From: Magnetospirillum sp.
GTDB taxonomy: Bacteria; Pseudomonadota; Alphaproteobacteria; Rhodospirillales; Magnetospirillaceae
DNA length: 64,000 nt
Direction of reading: 5' to 3'
Assembly: GCA_016183945.1 (NCBI GenBank)
Contig: JACPDP010000005.1
Span: forward strand, 1-64,000
Shown here: positions 57,187-64,000 of the stretch, one piece after another
Numbering within the stretch: the first letter of the stretch is position 1
Layout: every line of letters begins with the position of its first letter
The notes under the pieces: generated by a model
Told to the model about the DNA's origin: nothing
Databases searched by the model: none
Seen by the model: only the letters and a program-made list of their open reading frames with translations
Position numbers and translations under genes: made by a program

Positions 57187-57821
57187 TGGACAACGTCATC
57201 ACCAACATCCTGGTCTGCGGCATCGGCGGGCAGGGTGTCATGACCGCCGCCGAGATTCTCTCGCAGGCGGCCATCGCCAGAGGCTACGACGTCAAGAAGT
57301 CCGAGGTGGCCGGCATGGCCCAGCGTGGCGGCGTCGTCACCAGCCATGTGCGCTTCGGCAAGAAGGTGTGGTCGCCGGTGATCACCCAGGGCACCGCCGA
57401 TATCCTGGTCGCCTTCGAGGTGGCGGAGGGCTCGCGGTGGGCCGACTACCTGCGTCCCGGCGGCGTCGCCATGGTCAACACCATCCGCCTGGCGCCGCCG
57501 GTGGTCTCGGCCGGCCTCTACAAATACCCCGACGATCCGGTGGCGCAGATGCGGGCCGCCGGGGTGCCGGTCTACGACTTCGACGCCGGCGCCATCGCGC
57601 GCGGGCTGGGCGACCTCAAGCTGGTCAACACCATCATGCTGGGGGCCATCGCCGATTACCTGCCGTTCCCCGCGACCGACCTGGAAGAGCAGATCGTCGG
57701 CCGCTTCCGTGAGCGCAAGCCGGCCATGGTGGCGGTCAACCAGCAGGCCTTCGACCAGGGCCGCGCCGCCGCCCGCAAACGCGCCGAAAGCGGTCGTGCG
57801 TTTGTCGCAGCCAACCAATAG
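57186..57821 (+). CDS. iorB: Indolepyruvate ferredoxin oxidoreductase beta subunit
   Basis: 211 residues of the gamma-type pyruvate-ferredoxin oxidoreductase domain: ILVCGIGGQGVMTAAEILSQ and KKSEVAGMAQRGGVVTSHVR. Forms the enzyme with IorA in the cytoplasm. The stop is followed by a strong terminator. Confidence 0.92.
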   Translation: MDNVITNILVCGIGGQGVMTAAEILSQAAIARGYDVKKSEVAGMAQRGGVVTSHVRFGKKVWSPVITQGTADILVAFEVAEGSRWADYLRPGGVAMVNTIRLAPPVVSAGLYKYPDDPVAQMRAAGVPVYDFDAGAIARGLGDLKLVNTIMLGAIADYLPFPATDLEEQIVGRFRERKPAMVAVNQQAFDQGRAAARKRAESGRAFVAANQ

Positions 57822-57847
57822 ACTGAAGACCCTAATACCATTTCTTC

Positions 57848-57876
57848 GGGGAAGGGGGCACCCTTCCCCTTTTTTT
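57848..57876 (+). terminator. Terminator after iorAB
   Basis: Stem ggggaaggg/cccttcccc with a four-base loop and seven T. It ends the ior transcript before the response regulator. Confidence 0.92.
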
Positions 57877-57929
57877 GTCTTCCGTTCTGGTAGTTAATGA
57901 GCGACGGAGCGTTTTTTGGGGGATTGGGC

Positions 57930-58325
57930 ATGTCCGTGGATCTCTCCGCACTCAAGGTCTTGGTGGTCGACGACCAGGAATTCGTCCGCACCATCGTCAA
58001 GAAGATGTTGTCCCAGATTGGCGTCGGTGCGGTGGTGGACGCCTTCGACGGCAATTCCGCGCTGGCGGTGGTGGAAAAAGAGCAGCCGGATCTGGTCATC
58101 TGCGACATCCAGATGCGTCCCATGGACGGGTTCGGCTTCGTCAAGATGTTGCGCGCCTTGCCCTACGGCCGCAGCCTGCCGGTGATCCTGCTCACCGCCC
58201 ACGCCGACGCCGCCACGGTGGCGCGGGCCCGGGAGTTCGACGTCGAGGCCTTCCTGGCCAAGCCGGTGCTGCCGCCGGCCCTGAAGGACAAGATCATCCG
58301 GGTGATGCAGAGCGTTTCCGCCTGA
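57930..58325 (+). CDS. Single-domain response regulator
   Basis: 131 residues, one CheY-like receiver: acidic pair in VLVVDDQEF, phospho-acceptor Asp in LVICDIQM, Thr in LLTAHAD and Lys in FLAKPVLPP. No output domain. ATG 57930 has ggggga upstream; an ATG at 57897 is possible but has none. Partner kinase not in the window. Confidence 0.87.
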   Translation: MSVDLSALKVLVVDDQEFVRTIVKKMLSQIGVGAVVDAFDGNSALAVVEKEQPDLVICDIQMRPMDGFGFVKMLRALPYGRSLPVILLTAHADAATVARAREFDVEAFLAKPVLPPALKDKIIRVMQSVSA

Positions 58326-58386
58326 TCCGTTCGCCCGCCCCACCGCCGGGAGTAGGACGCTTGGCGGCGACCTCCCTTGGCCCCAT

Positions 58387-58965
58387 ATGCGGGGAATGTA
58401 TCGCCGCCTGCTCTCCTTCCTTGCGCTGCTGGTCCTGTTGACGGGCAGCGTCTCGTGTTCCGGTCCGCCTGCCGCCCCCCGGGGCAGTGGCGATCTCGAC
58501 ACGCTGTTCCAGCGCCTGCAGAGCACCCAGAGCGAGGAGGAGGCGCAACGTGTCGAGGTCGCCATCCGCCGCGCCTGGTCGCGCTCCGGCCGCGCCGGGG
58601 TCGATGCGCTGACCGCCCACGCCGTCGAGGCCATGCACGCCGGCCAGTATGTCCAGGCGCTGGCCTTCCTCGACAAGGTGGTCGAGGCGGCGCCTCAGTT
58701 CGCCGAGGGTTGGAACCTGCGTGCCACCGTGCACTACCTGCGGGACGAATTTGGCCCGGCGGTGTCAGACATCGGCCATGTGCTGTCGCTGGAACCGCGC
58801 CATTTTGGAGCATTGGCCGGGCTTGGGCGTATCATGCTGGAGATGGAGGACAAGAAGGCGGCGCTATGGGCGTTCGAGCAGGCGCTCGCCGTCAATCCCC
58901 ATCTGCCCGAGGTCCGCGACCAGATCGAGCAACTGCAGGACGAACTGGCCGGGGTGCTGATCTGA
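58387..58965 (+). CDS. Exported TPR protein
   Basis: 192 residues. Leader peptide MRGMYRRLLSFLALLVLLTG followed by SVSC, a weak lipobox, so a lipoprotein is possible. Then tetratricopeptide repeats (AMHAGQYVQALAFLDKVVEAAPQF, AVSDIGHVLSLEPRHFGALAGLGRI). The end overlaps the convergent COQ9 gene by 74 bases. Confidence 0.8.
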   Translation: MRGMYRRLLSFLALLVLLTGSVSCSGPPAAPRGSGDLDTLFQRLQSTQSEEEAQRVEVAIRRAWSRSGRAGVDALTAHAVEAMHAGQYVQALAFLDKVVEAAPQFAEGWNLRATVHYLRDEFGPAVSDIGHVLSLEPRHFGALAGLGRIMLEMEDKKAALWAFEQALAVNPHLPEVRDQIEQLQDELAGVLI

Positions 58966-59557
58966 ATATTCCCCTTCCCAGGAGTGGGGTGGGCAGCACC
59001 TTCGGCAGCCGTTGTACCTCCGTCAGTCGGCGATGCAGGAAGTCCCAGGTTGCGGCACAGCCTTCGCTGGGGTCGTCCAGCCAGTACAGCACGGTGGCGG
59101 CATAGACCGGAGCCAGGGTGGCACGGCGGGAAAAGCGGGAGAAATCGGTGGAGATGTCGCCGCAGGCCACCCATACCGCATCGGCGGTGCGCCACGTCAA
59201 CCGTGCCGCCAGCCCAAGATTCCGTGGCAATGCCAGCAGCGCCAGGGCGCGGCGTACCGCCTCGCGCGAGCCCGTCCAGGGCTCCAGCCGCAGCTTGACC
59301 GCCTGGAACACCCGCTCGCCGGTTCGCATGGTCTGGTTCGGCAGGGCCGCCAGGTCGCGGGCCATGATGCGGTCGGCGTAGTCGGCAAAATGGGCCACCG
59401 CCTCGATGGGGCCACCCGGAAACAGGCGACTCGGCGCCCCCTCGTCGAGCCCGAGGTCGCGCGCCGCCTCCATGAGCGCGGCCTTGGCCCAGCCGTCGAA
59501 GGCGGCGTGCGGCACCGCGGCCAGCACCAAATCGTCGCGTCGGTCGTCGGTGTTCAT
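58892..59557 (-). CDS. COQ9 family protein
   Basis: 221 residues. COQ9-type helical core (AALMEAARDLGLDEGAP, MRTGERVFQAVKLRLEPWT, RFSRRATLAPVYAATVLYWLDD, ATWDFLHRRLTEVQRL). Supports ubiquinone ring modification. The last 25 or so residues (after GIFRSAP) have no likeness to the family and lie antisense to the TPR gene, so the native stop may have been lost. Start 59557 gives MNTDDRRDDLV. Confidence 0.83.
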   Translation of the reverse strand: MNTDDRRDDLVLAAVPHAAFDGWAKAALMEAARDLGLDEGAPSRLFPGGPIEAVAHFADYADRIMARDLAALPNQTMRTGERVFQAVKLRLEPWTGSREAVRRALALLALPRNLGLAARLTWRTADAVWVACGDISTDFSRFSRRATLAPVYAATVLYWLDDPSEGCAATWDFLHRRLTEVQRLPKVLPTPLLGRGIFRSAPRPVRPAVARSGRGPRADGD

Positions 59558-59698
59558 AGTCGTTTTCCATTCCTGTCGATTATCGCCGCCCGCCCCCTTC
59601 ACAAGCGCGGATGACTGTGCTATCAACGCCGCTTCCCGGACGGCGCCTATGCCGTGCGACGGGGTGGTTGTTCCAGCGTAGAGGAGCGGTGACGAAAC

Positions 59699-59902
59699 GT
59701 GCAAGTTCTCGTTCGTGACAACAACGTCGACCAAGCCCTGAAGGCGCTCAAGAAAAAGATGCAGCGCGAGGGCGTCTTCCGTGAGATGAAGCTCCGCCGC
59801 AACTACGAGAAGCCGTCCGAGCGCCGCGCCCGCGAAAAGGCTGAAGCCGTTCGCCGCGCCCGTAAGCTCGAGCGCAAGCGTTTGGAGCGTGAGGGCTTCT
59901 AG
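59699..59902 (+). CDS. rpsU: 30S ribosomal protein S21
   Basis: 67 residues, standard bS21: [20 protein letters not shown] and [23 protein letters not shown] start. Gaggag lies 12 bases upstream. Part of the small subunit platform. Confidence 0.95.
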   Translation: MQVLVRDNNVDQALKALKKKMQREGVFREMKLRRNYEKPSERRAREKAEAVRRARKLERKRLEREGF

Positions 59903-60096
59903 GGACGGCCATCAGTTCCTTCTATGTGATGCGTCCGGCAGCCGTTTAGGTTGTCGGGCGTTTTGACGTGATCAACGTCCGTGCGTCTTTATGCTTGATA
60001 CCTTTGTTCTCGATCTTTTGCCCATTGGGGCAAGGGCCAATTCCTGGTAGCGTTTGTCCAGGTAATTCGCTTGGCTGCGGATCGGCAGGGGGGCGT

Positions 60097-62133
60097 ATGA
60101 ATTTCATAAATAATCTGGGCATTGGTCGCCGTATCGCCCTGGCCTTCCTGCTGCCGGTCTTCGGCCTGATCGCCTATTCGGGCTGGGTCATCGCCGACCG
60201 CTGGGTCGTCGCCCGTGAGGCCAGCGGCCTGATCGACATGGCTTCGCTGGCCGCCGATATCAGCGCCGCGGTGCATGAGTTGCAGAAGGAGCGCGGCGCC
60301 TCGTCGCTGTTCGTCTCCAGCGGCGGCAAACAGTTCGGCGACAAGGTGGTGGCGCAGCGCAAGGACTCCGACGCCGCCATCGTGCGCCTGGAGAAGGCGC
60401 TGGGCGCCGCCGACGGCAAGTCCCTGGGCAAGACCCTGGTCGATGGCCGCACCGCCTTGGCCGGTCGCGTTCAATTGCGCCAGCAGATCGACGCCCTCGC
60501 CATCGACCGCAACGTGGTGTTCAAGGCCTATACGGTCATGATCAAGTCGCTGCTCGACATGGTGGGCAGCCTGGCGGTGGCGACGCTCGACAGGGCCACC
60601 GCCGACCTGACCAGCAGCTACCTCGCCTATATGGAGGCCAAGGAGCGCGCCGGACAGGAGCGCGCCACCGGCTCGGCTGGGTTCGCCGGCACCTTCGACA
60701 CGGTGATCTACCGCCGCTTCGTATCGCTGGGAACCGAGCAGGAGACCTTCCTCGGCATCTTCTACCGGCTGGCGCCCAACGCGGTGGCGGACTTCCACCG
60801 CGAGAAGCTGAACAACCCGGTCAACGCCGAGGTCGTCGCCATGCGCGAGGCCGCAAGCCTCAAGGCCATGGAAGGCGGCCCCGGCGTGCCGGCCCCCAAA
60901 TGGTTCGAGATCACCACCAAGCGCATCGATCTGATGAAGGAGGTGGAGGATCATATCGCCGGGCAGTTGGTGAAGACCGCCACCTCCGTCAACGATCAGG
61001 CGCGCTTGTTCCTGCTGCTGCAGGTGGTGGCGGTGGGATTCGGCCTTGGCGTAACCCTTTTGGTCGCCCTGTTGGCGACGCGCGGCATCACCGGCACGGT
61101 GCTGCGCATGACCGACGCCATGAACCGGCTGGCCAAGGGTGACACCGGCATCGTCGTTCAGGGTCTCAACCTCGACAACGAGATGGGCGACATGGCCCGC
61201 GCCGTCGAGGTGTTCAAGGAGAACAAGCTGGCCGCCGACCGGCTGGCCGCCGAACAGGCCGCCGAGCATCAGGAAAAGGACCGGCGCCGCGGTGAGATCG
61301 ACCGCCTCACCGGGGTCTTCCGCCACGAGGTGTCGGATGCGCTGGCCACCTTGGGCAACGCCTCGCAGCAATTGGGCGGCACGGCCGGCGTGCTCGACAA
61401 TACCGCCAAGCGTATGGCCGAGCATTCCTCCGCGGTGGCCGCGGCCGCCGAGCAGACCACCGCCAACGTCGAGACCGTCGCCGCCGCCGCCGAGGAGCTG
61501 TCGGCCTCCATTTCCGAAATCGGCCGCCAAGTCGAGGCCTCTGCCAAAGTGTCGCAGCAGGCGGTGGGGGAGGCGGAACGCACCAATGCCCTGGTGGGGG
61601 GCCTGGCCGATGCCGCCCGCAGCATCGGCGAGGTGGTCACCATGATCGGCGATATCGCCGGCCAGACCAACCTGTTGGCGCTCAATGCCACCATCGAGGC
61701 GGCCCGCGCCGGGGACGCCGGCAAGGGCTTTGCCGTGGTCGCCAACGAGGTCAAGAACCTCGCCAACCAGACCGGCAAGGCCACCGACCAGATTGCCCAG
61801 CAGGTGGGCGCGGTGCAGGAAGCGACCCGCCAGGCGGTGGACGCCATCGCCAGCATCGGCAGCACCATCGGCCGCATCAACGAGATCGCCTCGGCCATCG
61901 CCGCCGCGGTGGAGGAGCAGGATGCCACCACCCGCGACATCGCCCGCAACGCGCAGGAGGCAGCCAAGGGGACCCGCGATGTGTCGAACCATGTCGCCGA
62001 CGTCACCGCGGAGGCCTCGGAGACCGGGCATTCGGCCGACCTGGTGCTCGACTCGGCCGGCAGCCTGAACAGGCAATCCGAAGCGCTGAACGGCGCGGTG
62101 CAACGGTTCCTTGCCGGGGTGGCGGCGAACTGA
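60097..62133 (+). CDS. Methyl-accepting chemotaxis protein with NIT sensor domain
   Basis: 678 residues. N-terminal helix (about 14-32), then a periplasmic NIT domain ([22 protein letters not shown] with [12 protein letters not shown]) that in other proteins senses nitrate and nitrite. A second helix ([22 protein letters not shown]), a HAMP domain and the MCP signalling domain with the hairpin [19 protein letters not shown] follow. Inference: taxis towards nitrate or nitrite, consistent with the respiratory island at 5958-14963. ATG 60097 chosen. Confidence 0.9.
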   Translation: MNFINNLGIGRRIALAFLLPVFGLIAYSGWVIADRWVVAREASGLIDMASLAADISAAVHELQKERGASSLFVSSGGKQFGDKVVAQRKDSDAAIVRLEKALGAADGKSLGKTLVDGRTALAGRVQLRQQIDALAIDRNVVFKAYTVMIKSLLDMVGSLAVATLDRATADLTSSYLAYMEAKERAGQERATGSAGFAGTFDTVIYRRFVSLGTEQETFLGIFYRLAPNAVADFHREKLNNPVNAEVVAMREAASLKAMEGGPGVPAPKWFEITTKRIDLMKEVEDHIAGQLVKTATSVNDQARLFLLLQVVAVGFGLGVTLLVALLATRGITGTVLRMTDAMNRLAKGDTGIVVQGLNLDNEMGDMARAVEVFKENKLAADRLAAEQAAEHQEKDRRRGEIDRLTGVFRHEVSDALATLGNASQQLGGTAGVLDNTAKRMAEHSSAVAAAAEQTTANVETVAAAAEELSASISEIGRQVEASAKVSQQAVGEAERTNALVGGLADAARSIGEVVTMIGDIAGQTNLLALNATIEAARAGDAGKGFAVVANEVKNLANQTGKATDQIAQQVGAVQEATRQAVDAIASIGSTIGRINEIASAIAAAVEEQDATTRDIARNAQEAAKGTRDVSNHVADVTAEASETGHSADLVLDSAGSLNRQSEALNGAVQRFLAGVAAN

Positions 62134-62196
62134 GGTTTTTTTCGGGCGGGTGCCTGGGCTGCGGAATCGGCGTCCGGGGCGTTTAAGAGGCCGCGC

Positions 62197-63012
62197 ATGA
62201 CCATCGGCGTGCTCGTGCTATCGGATCTCCACTTCGAGGAATCCGGGCCGGAGATGGCTCCGGTGGAGCCGTGCACCGACCAGGCGGACCTGGTGGTGCT
62301 GGCCGGCGACATCCACACGGGCAAACGCGGGCTGGAATGGGCCGCCGCACTGGCGCAGCGCTGCGGCCTGCCGGTGGTTTACATCGCCGGCAACCATGAA
62401 TATTGGGGCAACAGCCTGCGATTGCCCGGCCGCCTGACCGACTGCGCCGCCGACTTCCGTCGGCGCGGCATTCCCGTGTACTTTCTCGAGCGGGAGTCCC
62501 AAGTGGTCGAGACCGCTGGCGGCCCGGCGCGAATCCTCGGGGCGACGCTGTGGTCCGACTTCACTCTGTTCGGCGAGGGGAGCCAGTCCAACTTCATGCG
62601 CGAAGCCGCCGAGAAGATGCCGGACTACCAGTTCATCCGTGCCGGCCGCCTGCCATGGCAACACCTGACTCCCCGGCACACGCTGGACATTTGCGAAGAG
62701 ACCATCAAGTGGATGTGGAACGTGGTGGTTCACCCGTTCGCCGACGGACCCACCGTCATCGTCACCCATACCGGGCCGTCCTTTCGCTCCATCCAGGAGA
62801 GCTTCAGCACCCATGTGCTGTCGCCGGTCTTCGCCTCCGATTTCGAGGAGGTGATCCGCTTCGGCGACGTGGCGCTGTGGGCACATGGGCATGTGCACCA
62901 CAGCGTCGATTACACGGTCGGCCGGACCCGCGTGGTGTGCAATCCGCGGGGCTATTGGCCAGATCGTCTCAACCCAGCCTTCGATCCCGGGTTCGTGGTC
63001 CGGGTCGGGTGA
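62197..63012 (+). CDS. Calcineurin-like metallophosphoesterase
   Basis: 271 residues. Metal motifs in order: SDLHFE (D-x-H), AGDIH (GD-x-x), AGNHEYWG (GNHE), VTHTGPSF and HGHVHH (GHxH). Two-metal phosphoesterase; substrate unknown. No signal peptide. Confidence 0.9.
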   Translation: MTIGVLVLSDLHFEESGPEMAPVEPCTDQADLVVLAGDIHTGKRGLEWAAALAQRCGLPVVYIAGNHEYWGNSLRLPGRLTDCAADFRRRGIPVYFLERESQVVETAGGPARILGATLWSDFTLFGEGSQSNFMREAAEKMPDYQFIRAGRLPWQHLTPRHTLDICEETIKWMWNVVVHPFADGPTVIVTHTGPSFRSIQESFSTHVLSPVFASDFEEVIRFGDVALWAHGHVHHSVDYTVGRTRVVCNPRGYWPDRLNPAFDPGFVVRVG

Positions 63013-63015
63013 GGC

Positions 63016-63507
63016 CTAATCATCCTCATACCAGCCACGGTCCGCGCCCTGGTGGCAGGCGAGGCAGTTGGACCTGGTGACCACCTTGGGGCTCGGCCAG
63101 ACGCTGTCGGCGATGCGGCGATGCTTTCGCACGAATGCCGGATTTTCGGTGATGCGCAGCGACGTGTCGCTGGCCCCCCGCATGTATTTCCGTGCCAAGC
63201 CGCGCCGGTCCCCCAGTCCTTGACCGGCCGCGTCGCCGGCATTGTCCACCAGATAGACCCTGACCCTGGCGGCGATATCGGCCGGCAGCGAGGCATTTTC
63301 ACCGAAGTGGCCGGCGAGCCCGTCCATCATGCGGTCCCAGGCGCGGGCCGGCAGGAGGGCGGGCTGGAAGGCCATATGGCAGGAGCCGCATTCCTTCAGC
63401 ACCACCGGGTCGTTCACCACCGGCACCCGGTCGTCGTCGGCGAGGGCGCTTGTGGCAGGGGTAATCAGCAGGCCAAAGGCCAGGAACACCGTCCGGATCA
63501 TGATCAT
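63016..63507 (-). CDS. Exported diheme cytochrome c (DHC-like)
   Basis: 163 residues with a signal peptide (TVFLAFGLLITPATSALA) and two heme c motifs, CGSCH and CLACH. Together with the SHP-like gene upstream it matches the DHC partner of the Rhodobacter SHP operon. The start overlaps the SHP stop (ATGA). Confidence 0.88.
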   Translation of the reverse strand: MIMIRTVFLAFGLLITPATSALADDDRVPVVNDPVVLKECGSCHMAFQPALLPARAWDRMMDGLAGHFGENASLPADIAARVRVYLVDNAGDAAGQGLGDRRGLARKYMRGASDTSLRITENPAFVRKHRRIADSVWPSPKVVTRSNCLACHQGADRGWYEDD

Positions 63508-64000
63508 TGCCCCGCCATGAAAGTGATGTAGTCGCCCTTTTCGAGGGGGGTGCAATCGCGGCCCAGCACGGTCTTGCAGTCGCGGCCGAACTGTTTTTCC
63601 ACTTGGGCCATGTCGGTGAAGCGCTTGGGGGTGGCCGACACCGCCACCGGGGCGATCGGCCGTCCGGTCTTGGCGTTCTGCCCCGCCTGCCGCGGATTGT
63701 CGGTGTGGCAGGCGGTGCACGACGGCGTTCGGGCGTCGCCGCCCGCCCATCTGGTGCGGAACAGCGCCTCGCCGCGCTCGGCCGAGAACGGCGCCTTGGC
63801 CTGGGCGGCGTAGGTGTCGAGGATGCTCTGCCGCGCATCGGCCGCCAAGGCGGCGACGGGCAGGGCCGCCGCCAGGACCGCCACCGCCACCGCCCGCCGG
63901 GGCAGGCGACGGCCGCCATGGATCAGGGCGATGAAGCCGATGTGGCCCAGCACCACCCACAGAGCCAGTTCAGAAAGGGCTTCGTGCGGGTCTTCCAGCC
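63504..64000 (-). CDS. SHP-like cytochrome c (DUF1924), frame continuous with a cytochrome b561 tail (partial)
   Basis: The C-terminal ~125 residues are an SHP (sphaeroides heme protein)-type cytochrome: CTACH heme motif, and the pair RDCKTVLGRDC typical of its disulfide. SHPs bind oxygen or NO. The frame stays open to the window edge: residues LEDPHEALSELALWVVLGHIGF and IHGGRRLPRRAV match the last helix of a bacterial cytochrome b561 with its His. A hydrophobic segment AVAVAVLAAALPVAALA joins the two. Either b561 and SHP are fused here, or SHP starts at an internal GTG. The 5' end is missing. Confidence 0.78.
   Translation of the reverse strand, partial: LEDPHEALSELALWVVLGHIGFIALIHGGRRLPRRAVAVAVLAAALPVAALAADARQSILDTYAAQAKAPFSAERGEALFRTRWAGGDARTPSCTACHTDNPRQAGQNAKTGRPIAPVAVSATPKRFTDMAQVEKQFGRDCKTVLGRDCTPLEKGDYITFMAGQ

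Noticed and set aside
59963..59975. TTGACGTGATCAA between rpsU and the chemoreceptor as an FNR box
   Set aside because: The half-sites are three bases apart rather than four, so it does not fit the consensus spacing.

Overview
The window looks like chromosomal DNA of a high-GC alphaproteobacterium, most probably of the Rhodospirillales (Magnetospirillum-like). The basis is a C4-pathway 5-aminolevulinate synthase, COQ9, DUF3422, an S21 gene, two indolepyruvate:ferredoxin oxidoreductases and an SHP/diheme cytochrome pair. The genus is inference. I saw no rRNA or tRNA gene, CRISPR array or intact insertion sequence.

Left end (1-5793): assimilatory sulfate reduction, with siroheme sulfite/nitrite reductase, an FeS-type APS reductase, CysD and a fused CysNC.

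Region 5958-14963 is the most unusual part. It runs: membrane thioredoxin, heme A synthase, a 62-residue membrane protein, a CuA subunit II, a heme-copper subunit I without the active-site tyrosine (and with a reading-frame break), a Sco/SenC protein, a cytochrome b / 2x[4Fe-4S] / MvhD-like fusion, a membrane-anchored protein, then a second very divergent heme-copper subunit I with its own CuA subunit. The first set resembles the norSY-senC type of CuA nitric oxide reductase. CRP/FNR-family-like boxes lie before the thioredoxin and before the 62-residue gene, the latter spaced as for a class II promoter. I infer a nitrosative or micro-oxic respiratory island in which quinol electrons may pass through the cytochrome b fusion to one or both oxidase-like complexes.

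15070-24340: a metallo-beta-lactamase-fold protein with cyclic-nucleotide-like domains; a minus-strand metal (probably copper) uptake operon of DUF2946 protein, TonB receptor, BNR-repeat protein, thioredoxin and TonB; a frameshifted alpha/beta hydrolase divergent from a LysR regulator, with a perfect FNR-type box between them. 24341-24991 is degenerate intergenic DNA.

24992-40165: a giant TPR/glycosyltransferase-like/FkbM protein, a fused indolepyruvate oxidoreductase, a low-GC DUF2726 gene, a nucleotide-sugar epimerase, ALA synthase, a PhnA-like protein, a class III aminotransferase, a GIY-YIG-like protein, a thioredoxin-NHL protein and a universal stress protein.

40324-54780: a peptide-type ABC importer (binding protein and two permeases), an AsmA-like protein, RlpA, a Cys-rich protein, a TerB-like protein, DUF3422, MurA, an acyl-CoA synthetase, oligoendopeptidase F and an ABC1 kinase. 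54796-58965: a tiny membrane protein behind a perfect FNR-type box, the two-subunit IorAB, a response regulator and a TPR protein. 58892-64000: COQ9, S21, a NIT-domain chemoreceptor, a phosphoesterase, a diheme cytochrome and an SHP-like cytochrome whose frame continues into a cytochrome b561 tail at the window edge. Two families of palindromic repeats are scattered between genes.
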